Shown here in pieces: positions 9,101-16,264 of a stretch of 16,264 bases of DNA. Source of the stretch: Ettlia oleoabundans (taxonomy: Eukaryota; Chlorophyta; Chlorophyceae; Chlamydomonadales); contig JAAMXP010004550.1 of NCBI GenBank assembly GCA_019693395.1, positions 1-16,264 on the forward strand, in the 5' to 3' direction. The position numbers and the translations under genes were made by a program. Position 1 is the first letter of the stretch; the number at the start of each line of letters is the position of its first letter. The notes under the pieces were generated by a model, which was not told the origin of the DNA, ran no database searches, and worked only from the letters and a program-made list of their open reading frames with translations.

Positions 9101-10065
9101 GAGAGCAGTAATATGGGAGGAGGGTTGGCAGGAAAAGTTGACACGCTGATGAAAGTGCGGCTGAAGTCTGTAGGCAGTTCCAGGACAAAGAGGCAACAAC
9201 CTTAGGCAGGTAACCAAACCACCACTGGCTATACAGCCGGTCGGACAGTCCATAGTGCATGGCAGCCGGGCGGTGCAGGCAGGCCTACTGCTCACAGGTC
9301 GCCTCCAGCGCCGCTGCCCTTCACGATTCCCTGTGCGCTCTCCAGGCTCTGCACCACATCAAGCCAGTCCGGGGAGGCCTGGGCTGACAGCTGGCGAGAG
9401 GCACGGTCAAGCTGGCGCTCAATGTTCTTGGAGAGGAAGGTGACCTGCAAGGATTATGGGAGAGTGTTAATGCGACGGCGTGGCGACAAGTGCTGATCAG
9501 CATATTGAGAAGGGAGAAAAGTAGCCCGCCGAGAAAAGGAAAGTGAAACAACAGTAGGCCGGATAGGGCTTCCCTACCGGTTGGTATGCTGTGCTCAACC
9601 AGTGATGCATGGGTAAATATGGAGCAGCCTGGCACAGGGCTGGGCCAGCGCTGCCGTGTGGTGCAGGGCAGGTGGGCTACGCACTCTTATTATCCATGTG
9701 CCACACCTCGACCATTACTACCTTCCAACTGACTTCCGCCCCAACCACCCACCCACCTCATCTGCCAGCGCATCGCCCTCGCTCGTCAATTTCTTTGAGT
9801 AGCCCGCCACACGTTGGCTCAGATTGCGCCTGCAACATGAGAACAATGGTTCGGAAAATCTGCAAGGTGCATGTACGCCCAAGGAAGGGCAGCTCATTCC
9901 GCCCACTGCCGCCCGCGGTGCCTACACCAACGCCGGCCATTACCACCCAGCCCAGCCTCGGATAGGGTTGCCCCGTAACTAACATTTTGGCAACCGTACT
10001 CACGCTTGGTTGAGCAGGCGCTCAGCCTCTTGGAGCGCGTCCTCGGCCTGCACCACCACAGACAT
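6110..10065 (-). CDS. TMEM120: TMEM120/TMPIT-family multi-pass membrane protein, 381 aa
   Basis: Twelve exons on the minus strand: 10065-10004, 9829-9757, 9444-9296, 9092-9011, 8891-8840, 8595-8491, 8262-8163, 7847-7704, 7437-7299, 7033-6968, 6572-6471, 6181-6110 (1146 nt including TGA). Residues 1 to about 95 are charged and helical (AEDALQEAERLLNQ, FLSKNIERQLDRASRQL), matching the family's N-terminal coiled coil. Then come LQLLLGP, KLKEEYHRFRNRS (127-139), several hydrophobic membrane segments (MMCIAGGLLVGLM; FLCWLLYFYTASAMRES), VNGSNIRPWWIHHHYWS (200-216), FLFWAILQGAVILMQNRYQRRRMYTR, IALGKSSAMDVVGGES and GQLLLLYPLIF. The protein ends MNFRGTVASILGKSQGKEKR with a basic tail. This block order matches plant TMPIT-like proteins and animal TMEM120A/B. 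TMEM120A has an ELOVL-like six-helix fold, binds coenzyme A and affects fat metabolism; an ion-channel role (TACAN) is disputed. The WxxHH motif is kept at 209-213, with an extra His at 211. Length is close to the family norm of about 340-380. The gene is head-to-head with enoyl-ACP reductase. Confidence 0.92.
6341..6396. repeat. Strong intronic hairpin (25-nt arms, 6-nt loop)
   Basis: Core arms CAGGCGTGGTTG (6354-6365) and CAACCACGCCTG (6372-6383) are perfectly complementary around the loop ACGTGA. The stem extends outward to 6341 and 6396, giving 23 of 25 matched positions, with mismatches at 6349 and 6353. It lies in the last intron (6182-6470) of the TMEM120-like gene. It could be a small-RNA precursor, a short MITE-like element or a splicing structure. 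No target-site duplication is obvious. Confidence 0.75.
6573..6967 (-). other. TMEM120-like gene intron 10 (395 nt)
   Basis: This is the longest intron of the gene, with a GTGCGT donor and an AAATGCAG acceptor, between exons ending PEGYL and beginning DFEAKES. No additional conserved exon was recognised in it, although the family alignment is loose here and a short missed exon cannot be excluded. Confidence 0.6.
7848..8162 (-). other. TMEM120-like gene intron 7 (315 nt)
   Basis: This intron interrupts the codon for the first Trp of the RPWWIHHHY motif (TG|G). It has a GTGAGG donor and a CCTGCAG acceptor. I see nothing else in it. Confidence 0.75.
9445..9756 (-). other. TMEM120-like gene intron 2 (312 nt)
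   Basis: This intron lies between the coiled-coil exons ending DALADE and beginning VTFLSKN. It has a GTGGGT donor and a TTGCAG acceptor, both phase 0. I see nothing else in it. Confidence 0.7.
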
Positions 10066-10380
10066 GGCGACCGAGGTTGGCAGGTGTTCAGTAAAAACCC
10101 GCAAGCAGATTGCAAGAACCTATAGCTTACTGGGGCTGCCATGGAGCAGTGGGCCGGGCAAAAGCAGGGTTCGCAGCAATGGACGATCGGGAACAACTAG
10201 TCCGACGCCTGCAGCGATTCTGGCGATCCTCAACACCCCGATCTATAGCTTAGCAGTCAATACTAAACCTGCAAGCCAGCGAATCACCGGCTTTCCATCG
10301 TTGCATCAGGCGCCTCAAGGGGCCACTACCCATCTGTTAGTGTCGCTCTTCCTGGCGCATTGTTTTGACAATTGGCAAAC
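10066..10380. promoter_or_regulatory. Head-to-head (bidirectional) promoter region, TMEM120-like / ENR
   Basis: Only 315 bases separate the start codons of two divergently transcribed genes, so both 5' leaders and both core promoters must fit here. It contains two copies of CTATAGCTTA (10120-10129 and 10243-10252) that could be TATA-like or factor-binding elements. No transcription start can be assigned from sequence alone. Confidence 0.6.
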
Positions 10381-13300
10381 ATGGCATCACAGGCAGTGTG
10401 CAAGGCGCAGGGCGTCGTTGTGAACGCCATTCGCACCACGGTGGCCCGGCCCACCCCTAGCGCGAGCAAGCTGGCATCTATGCACGCCGCCAAGACTCAG
10501 GTCTTCGCTCCCCAGCGCTCGATGGCAGCTCGGTCCCGCAAGATGACCACCGTGACCACGGCTGCTGCCAATGGCACAGGGCTGCCTATCGACCTGCGGG
10601 GTGCGTTTTTCTCGCTCTTGTCTGCTGTGTCATGTTGTTGATGTGAAACATTGGCGTTGACAATAAGCGATGGCGCGCTGCAGGCAAGAAGGCCTTCATT
10701 GCTGGCGTGGCCGACGACCAGGTGAAGCCGCCTGCCGTCCTGGTGCTGGTGCCAGAATCACACTGCTGTTGTGGGCCATTATGCATACGGCTTGAATTTC
10801 AGTCAGTCAATGGTCATCACCTCACAGCCTGATTTATGCTTAGCGTCATGAATCTGGCATTGTAATAGTGCGCTGCTACAAGCGCCGCCTGGCCGCCAAA
10901 CCCCTTCAGACTTCACCCATCTGCATTTGCCACTTTCTCGCAGGGCTTTGGCTGGGCCATCGCCAAGTGTCTGGCCGAGGCAGGCGCAGAGATCAGTCTG
11001 GGTGTGTGGGTGCCAGCGTTGAACATCTTTGAGACCAGCCTGCGCCGCGGCAAGTTTGATGAGTCGCGCCGCCTGTCCAACGGATCCCTCATGGAGTTTG
11101 CCCACATCTACCCCATGGATGCCGTGTTCGACACCCCCGATGATGTGCCCGCCGATGTGAGTGGACAGGCTTATTTGTGCCTCAATTTTGAGAAGGGTGC
11201 TGGCTGCAGGGCAGTGAGGGCAGTTTGGGACAGTTGGGCGCCTGGTTTGAGTTCCCTTACCAGCAAGGCAGATGAGGCAGTGCTGGCCTTTTGAACAGCG
11301 CCGTCCGGTGCTAGGCCAGAGCGCTGCCAGCAAGAGGGCCGCCCTTACTGCTGTGTTGACTGAGCCGCGGCAGCATGCTCTGCGAGGCCAGCAGTGTACT
11401 TAGCAGGTCCTTTGGGGAGCACTGGTTTGCAGAGCTATGCGCAGCTGGGTAGTGAAGTGCTGAGGTCAGCACGGGATGTGATGCAGTGACCAGTTCTGTG
11501 CGCCATGCGCACAGCTTCGTTGGCGTGGTTGTGATGATGGTGCATACCCTCCCACCGGCTGTATTTGCCCCTGCAGGTGAAGGAGAACAAGCGCTACGCC
11601 GGCAACGAGGGCTGGACCGTTAGCGAGTGTGCGGAGAAGGTGCGGAAGCCATTGCAGCAACGTTGCAGTCTGTTGGTCTACTATCAGCGTTTCCGCTTCA
11701 ACTGAACAGCTGTCATGAGTGGCAGTTACGGAAAGCGGCAGCACACTGTGGCGGTACAATCCTAAGGTCAAATCCCACCAGCACCTGTGGAAGCACCAAG
11801 GAGGCGGGACACTAGACGCTCCTAGGCTCTGCACATGGTTTCCACTGTCTGCCACTGCACCACAACCTGTGCATCCATGTGCAGGTGGGCAATGATTGGG
11901 GCAAGATCGACATTGTGGTGCACTCCCTGGCCAATGGCCCCGAGGTGCAGAAGCCCCTGCTGGAGACCAGCAGGCGCGGCTACCTGGCTGCCATGTCGGC
12001 ATCGTCCTACTCATTCGTCTCACTGTTGCAGGTACGTGCATGCCTGCCCTTGGTTGGTTTGCAGTCTGGTTGCTTGGCTCGATGACTTGGGGCGGTGCTG
12101 GCTCCTTGCTGGCTGCGTTTGCTTGATGGGTAGATTTTTGACTTTGGTGTTGGAGTCTTACATTGCTGGGGGGCGTTGTCACTGAGTGCAAGAATGTGCT
12201 TGCGGCAGCTCTGTTCAAGTAAGCACGAATGTTTTCAAGTGGACTTCTGTTGCACATGTGGCAGGGCAAATTGGCCAGCAATGCTGCTGGGAGGACCCTA
12301 ACATTCATCTCGCCAGTGCAACATCATGTATCGACTGCACCCATCACCGACCTCGTGCCGCTTTGCCTGCCTGCAGCGCTTTGGCCCTCTGATGAACGAG
12401 GGTGGTGCCGCCATCTCTCTGACCTATGTGGCTGCGGACCGTGTGATCCCCGGTGAGCTGTTCAAGCCGGCATGCCACCTGCTGCCTGTGCGCACATCTG
12501 TAGCTTGTGCTGCATCCATGCTGCCGGTTTGCCCGTTCGTACCCTCCTTACACCCATTTTCACGCACCTTGTTCCCATTCTACCCTGTCCCCCTCAGGCT
12601 ACGGCGGCGGCATGAGCAGTGCCAAGGCTGCCCTTGAGAGCGACACGCGCGTGCTGGCATACGAGGCGGGACGCAAGTACGGCGTGCGCGTCAATACCAT
12701 CTCCGCGGGACCACTGGGCTCTCGCGCTGCTAAGGCCATTGGCTTCATTGACGACATGATCAGGTGGGGTGGGTGGGCAGCGGTGGTAAAGGTGCCATTC
12801 CAGTTGCATGGGTGTGTGGCATCATGGGGTGTTGATGATCCAACACCAACACCAACACCAAATTGGATTGGTTTCAAGACAGCAGAGAGTTACACGGGCA
12901 TGATCTGGCTTGGCATTGACAACATTGCTCAATCCTGCTGCTTGGTATCACTCTGGGCATGGTAAGATAGTCACCAGCCGTGCCACTTACACTGCCCCAA
13001 TCGTAACGCAGGTACTCATACGAGAATGCGCCCGTCAAGAAGGAGCTGGCAGCCACCGAGGTCGGCGCTGTCGCAACCTTCCTCTGCTCGCCCCTCGCCT
13101 CCGCAGGTGTGGCTGCTCCCTGCTGCAGCTGGCTGCAGTCCTGATGCTGTCTCTATCTGCTGCAGCTGGCTGCATTGCTCAACGGCAGCTGTTGTGCTGA
13201 GGCGGCAGTATGCTTCTTGACGCTGTCTTGCGGTTTACCACGGCCATCTTGCTCTCTCATCCCATGACCTGGCCCCCAGATTGTCCTGCCTCGTGTGATT

Positions 13301-13437
13301 TTCAACTGACACGGTGTATTTCTATGCACACAACTGTGTGTGCAGTGACTGGCCAGACCATGTATGTGGACAACGGTCTTTCCATCATGGGCCTGGCTCT
13401 GGACAGCAAGACCTTGGACCGCAGCCTCAGCTCATGA
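10381..13437 (+). CDS. ENR1: Enoyl-[acyl-carrier-protein] reductase (NADH), plastid, FabI/MOD1 type, 369 aa
   Basis: Nine exons: 10381-10600, 10684-10721, 10944-11156, 11577-11639, 11885-12031, 12377-12452, 12598-12763, 13012-13106, 13346-13437 (1110 nt including TGA). The enzyme reduces trans-2-enoyl-ACP in the last step of each elongation cycle of plastid type II fatty-acid synthase. Residues 1 to about 62 form a Ser/Ala/Arg-rich chloroplast transit peptide with no acidic residue, ending near [10 protein letters not shown]. The NADH-binding stretch is [20 protein letters not shown] (78-97). Plant-type blocks follow: [37 protein letters not shown] (191-210), [11 protein letters not shown] and [16 protein letters not shown]. 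Tyr254 and Lys262 match the catalytic Tyr/Lys pair of plant ENR (Tyr-x7-Lys), and Tyr244 the second active-site Tyr. [20 protein letters not shown] and [16 protein letters not shown] complete the fold. The start AAACATGG has a good context. The protein is full length with no broken exon, and the identification is essentially certain. Confidence 0.97.
11157..11576 (+). other. ENR intron 3 (420 nt)
   Basis: This intron lies between the exons ending DDVPAD and beginning VKENKRYAG, with a GTGAGT donor and a CCTGCAG acceptor, phase 0. The flanking residues are contiguous in plant ENR. I see nothing else in it. Confidence 0.85.
12032..12376 (+). other. ENR intron 5 (345 nt)
   Basis: This intron lies between SFVSLLQ and [10 protein letters not shown], with a GTACGT donor and a CCTGCAG acceptor, phase 0. 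I see nothing else in it. Confidence 0.85.
12841..12861 (+). repeat. Short hexanucleotide tandem repeat (CAACAC)3
   Basis: Three copies of CAACAC plus CAA form a small microsatellite in ENR intron 7 (12764-13011). Confidence 0.85.
13120..13174 (+). repeat. Direct repeat of an 18-mer in ENR intron 8
   Basis: CTGCTGCAGCTGGCTGCA occurs at 13120-13137 and again at 13157-13174, 37 bases apart, within the intron 13107-13345. This looks like a local duplication; each copy contains a CAGCTG palindrome. Confidence 0.85.
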
Positions 13438-14160
13438 AGGTCCACCATAGCACAGCCAGGTGCTGGCTCAGCTCCACCTGCCACCGGCCAGCCACCACCA
13501 CCTTAATGCGTGTGAGCTTTGCTACTGTTGCTCCCCGCTACCCTTCACGCACCAATAGCGTGGAACGCTGGCTCAGGGCAGGGTCCCCTCCTACCCTTGC
13601 ACTCCACATGATTCTGTTGCATTTGATTTCTTCCACACGCGTGCCTTCAATGCCCCTGCCCGCTGATAACCGGCGCGCATGCTTTTGTCAGAGCCTCCCT
13701 CTTTGAGTGCATGCGAGAAGAGGTGGGGCAGAGCGCCAAGCGCTGCACATCTGCAGCTCCGCCCTTCGATGCTCACTCTTGCCTCTGCTTTGGGCGGCCG
13801 ATTGCAGCCGCCCATGACACTGTCCTGCCATTTTTCCTCCATTGAGAACTGTAACTGCATATACTGCTCAGGATGAAGAGAGGTAGGGAGCAGAGGTTCC
13901 CCCAGGAGGCAACAGCCGCCGCCCACGTCAGCTGAATTCATTAATCCCATTCCAAAGGATCTCTCTGAACCTCAGGATGCATTATGCTATAGAACGACTT
14001 GTTAGTCAAAAAAGGGACAAAGCGGACTCAGATTGAAATGCGGAAATGCAGCTGACGAAGCCAATCATTAGTCAGCCTGATATCGATCGCACCAGTACTT
14101 GCTCTTCGCAAAACCCTGTGTTTGTGCTTGCTCTTGGACGGTCCACAACCGAAGCACACG
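13438..14160. other. ENR 3' UTR and upstream region of the aldehyde dehydrogenase gene
   Basis: This 723-base stretch lies between the ENR stop and the chosen ALDH start. The part up to roughly 13870 should be ENR 3' UTR, ending after the TGTAA at 13850-13854. The remainder should hold the ALDH promoter and 5' leader. Short open frames here match nothing I recognise. Confidence 0.65.
13850..13854 (+). terminator. Candidate poly(A) signal TGTAA for ENR
   Basis: TGTAA occurs about 413 bases after the ENR stop codon, a usual 3' UTR length for green algae, and upstream of the next same-strand gene. Confidence 0.6.
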
Positions 14161-16264
14161 ATGCCAAGCCTTGTCAGGTGAGTGCCGGAGCTTGTTCTGC
14201 AGGTGTCGGCAAGCGTGCGCGCCGCGCGCAGTTCGCTCCTGCCTTCACTGATCGATGTTACATGTACTGGGAGACGATGTGATTGAAGCTAAGAGCCATG
14301 CAAATCTGGCGTCACACTGTCGCAGCGCTGTGGAAAACGCTGCCGCCCGCGTGGTGAGCAAGGCGGGCTCGAACCTAATCCTTGCCAACGTGCCGAAAAA
14401 GGTGAGGTCTCTACGTATGGGCTGTTGGCTGTTTCGGTTTAGAAGAGTTCTCTGCACCGCCGCTGCCGCTGCCAGTCGCAGCCGCCGCCGAAGCCTCCGC
14501 CACGGCCAGCCTGGAGTCACTTAATACGTCTTCCAATGCTTGTCGTTCGTCGGGTGTTTTCGACATGCTGAGCTTGTTGCGTGCGTGAAGTCACAGCCTT
14601 CTGTTCTCTCATTTGGGGCTGTATCGGAAATCGTGCCCGTCTCAGCTGCCGCTGCTTCAACCTCCCGATTGTTCCCTCACCGCAGCTCTTCATTGGCGGC
14701 GAGTTTGTGGACGCAGCAAGTGGCAAGACCTTCCCTGTGCTGGACCCGCGCACCGCCGAGGAGGTGTATCGTGTGGCAGAGGCAGACAAGGAGGATGTGG
14801 ACAGGTAATGAATCCTAATCGGGAGTGGGCTGTGGCCAATGGCTCCCCTGAGCGGTTGGGGGATTGGAGTAAGGTTCATTTTACCATGTGGCACTCCTTG
14901 CAGTTCTTGTCTGCGTGGATTGACTTCTGCTGAAATGTAGGGGCTAAGTGGTTTATTTCATACTACGTTGCATTGACTTGTTGCACTTTTAGGGCTGTTG
15001 CCGCGGCGCGCAAGGCATTTGATGAGGGCGAATGGCCCCGCATGAGCGGCAAGCAGCGTGGCAAGGTGAGCTATCTATTTTGCTGCGATGTCGTCGTGCT
15101 CCACCAGGCATTGTTGCACAGGACTGAACAATCTACAGCTTTGCGTTGCCCTCTCCTCATTTGCCATTCCATTGGCTGTGACCAGGAGCCTAAATGGCCG
15201 GCTGGCACTGTGATGCTTGTTCTTCCACAGGTGCTGATTAAGCTGGCTGAGCTGATTGAGGCGAATGCGGAAGAACTTGCTGCGATTGAGTCGCTGGACA
15301 ATGGCAAGCCGCTGGCCATGAGCAAGGCGAGCCCGACGTTGGGTTGGTGGGCAAGGAGGGAGGGTGGGGTAATGGTTGCAGAGCCTGTGCGGTTGGCATC
15401 AGCTGCAGCAGGGTGCCATCGTACACACTACAATGTTGCATGCCTGGGCGGTGCTGTGAAGTCGGGATGGCTGGCGATGTATCGGCGGTTATGGACTGGT
15501 GTTGTCCCCGCCCGCCCATCTCATGAGCCGACCGCTTGCATCGGCACGCTTGCACTCAAATCAATTAGAGTGCCACTGGCTGTGTTATCATGTTTGATGG
15601 TTGCCCTGAATTGCTTTGTGTTCCTCCCTCTTTCCTGCAGATTGCCGATATTCCGCTGTCTGCCGACCACTTCCGCTACTATGCTGGCTGGTGAGTGCAC
15701 TCAACCATTGCTTCGCTGCATTTCGGCCTTAACACGCTATCCATGTGGGGTTGCAGGTTGCGGTTAGTCACATCGGATGTGGCAAGCAGCAGATGCATAT
15801 CTGTATATGCATGGGTGAACGAGTTGAAGAAAATCAGGGTTTGTCGATTGCCACTGCTGCTTATACTTGCTTTGCCGTGCCACTTTTCCCTCTGCGACTG
15901 CTGCACCTGCTATGGTTGCCTTTTGCCTCCAGGGCGGATAAGATCCAGGGCAAGACGATTCCTTGCGACAATCTGTTTGGGAAGTTCTTCGCCTGTGAGT
16001 ATGCTGTATTGTAAAGTGGGTGTGTCGCCCCGGCTGGGCATTGCTTTTAAAGCAGACAAGTAGGGCCACTAGATGCACCAAGGGCACCTAGCTGGCAGGC
16101 AGGCCCCAAAGCTGATCTACCAGGTGGGTCAGCTTTGGGACTTGCACTTAGCCCATACCTGGCATGAAGCCGGCATCTGCACTTCTCGTGTTGCCGCCCT
16201 GTTATTGAAGTTCTTTACAGTGGTGTGTCATATCAGCTCAGTGAAGCTGCGACTCGTTTGGCCC
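14161..16264 (+). CDS. ALDH: Aldehyde dehydrogenase (ALDH1/2 type), N-terminal third (runs off right edge)
   Basis: Exons: 14161-14177 (tentative), 14326-14401, 14686-14804, 14993-15065, 15231-15326, 15641-15690, 15933-15994; the intron starting at 15995 is open at the window edge. About 164 residues are encoded. Conserved blocks are [102 protein letters not shown] and [10 protein letters not shown]. These are typical of NAD(P)-dependent ALDH1/ALDH2 enzymes, which oxidise acetaldehyde and similar aldehydes to acids. The catalytic Glu and Cys lie further downstream, outside the window. The N-terminus is uncertain. The preferred model starts at ATG 14161 (MPSLV) with a CAG|GTGAGT donor and a GTCGCAG acceptor. 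Alternatives are ATG 14255 in the same downstream frame, or a presequence-like frame [15 protein letters not shown] near 14299. Compartment is therefore undecided. Intron 4 (15327-15640) has a GC donor. Confidence 0.88.
15327..15640 (+). other. ALDH intron 4, candidate GC-AG intron (314 nt)
   Basis: Splicing AAG|GCGAGC to TTTCCTGCAG|ATT joins [11 protein letters not shown] to [14 protein letters not shown] with no gap or insertion relative to other ALDHs, and keeps phase 0. The nearest in-frame GT donor, GTAATG at 15369, would add 14 residues that the family lacks. Confidence 0.7.
15995..16264 (+). other. ALDH intron 6, partial
   Basis: The intron begins with GTGAGT after the T of the next codon (FFA|Y expected). 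No exon continuing the ALDH alignment was found before the edge. It contains a CAGG tract near 16095 and the dyad at 16105-16139. Confidence 0.75.
16105..16139. repeat. Imperfect 35-base palindrome in ALDH intron 6
   Basis: CCCAAAGCTGA (16105-16115) is the exact reverse complement of TCAGCTTTGGG (16129-16139). The intervening bases can also pair apart from two G-T wobbles, so the whole element is nearly self-complementary. Confidence 0.75.

Noticed and set aside
9000..9260. Minus-strand open frame starting MHYGLSDRLYSQWWFGYLPK, considered as a TMEM120 exon
   Set aside because: No acceptor precedes it in the right phase. Splicing 9296 directly to 9092 gives GGDLRKFTSVPKP in frame, so this is intron.
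10010..10423. A 137-codon plus-strand open frame overlapping the ENR start
   Set aside because: It is antisense to TMEM120 exon 1, crosses the promoter and runs out of frame into ENR; no family match.
11466..12308. A 280-codon open frame on the minus strand, the longest single open frame in the window
   Set aside because: It lies antisense to ENR exons 4-5 and their introns, shows no family similarity, and is explained by GC-rich codon bias on the opposite strand.
14973..15767. A 264-codon plus-strand open frame that looks like a single gene
   Set aside because: It is ALDH exons 3 and 4 read through two introns; only the exon parts match aldehyde dehydrogenases.

Overview
The window is a stretch of nuclear genome from a green alga (core Chlorophyta, most likely Chlorophyceae). 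The evidence is five plant-type genes cut into many short exons, introns of about 80-420 bases with GTGAG/GTGCG-type donors and CAG acceptors, GC-rich codons, a plastid transit peptide on a fatty-acid synthesis enzyme, and TGTAA poly(A) signals downstream of stop codons. Exon boundaries were placed by hand from conserved protein blocks and splice phase; every internal junction keeps the reading frame. I cannot name the species.

Layout, left to right. (1) 26-1512, minus: the first four exons of a DEX1-like FG-GAP/integrin-alpha-like secretory protein; its 3' part lies beyond the left edge. (2) 1513-2930: a 1.4 kb divergent intergenic region with no recognisable gene and one imperfect hairpin. 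(3) 2931-5618, plus: a complete 11-exon Gfo/Idh/MocA-family oxidoreductase of 451 aa, with an Ala/Gly/Ser-rich insert in its C-terminal domain. (4) 5619-6109: a convergent 3' region where the candidate poly(A) signals of genes 2 and 3 lie five bases apart on opposite strands. (5) 6110-10065, minus: a complete 12-exon TMEM120/TMPIT-family membrane protein of 381 aa. (6) 10066-10380: a 315-base head-to-head promoter region. (7) 10381-13437, plus: a complete 9-exon plastid enoyl-ACP reductase (FabI/MOD1 type) of 369 aa. (8) 13438-14160: the 3' UTR of that gene and the upstream region of the next. (9) 14161-15994, plus: the N-terminal third of an ALDH1/2-type aldehyde dehydrogenase, which runs off the right edge.

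The neighbours do not form an operon. The one suggestive functional pairing is the TMEM120 homologue, whose animal relatives have an ELOVL-like fold and bind CoA, sharing a short bidirectional promoter with enoyl-ACP reductase of fatty-acid synthesis. I saw no mobile element, CRISPR array, rRNA or tRNA, and no evidence of a wholly new system. The more unusual items are a strong 56-base intronic hairpin, a GC-AG intron in the ALDH gene, several stop-free introns of length 3n, and the overlapping convergent poly(A) signals.
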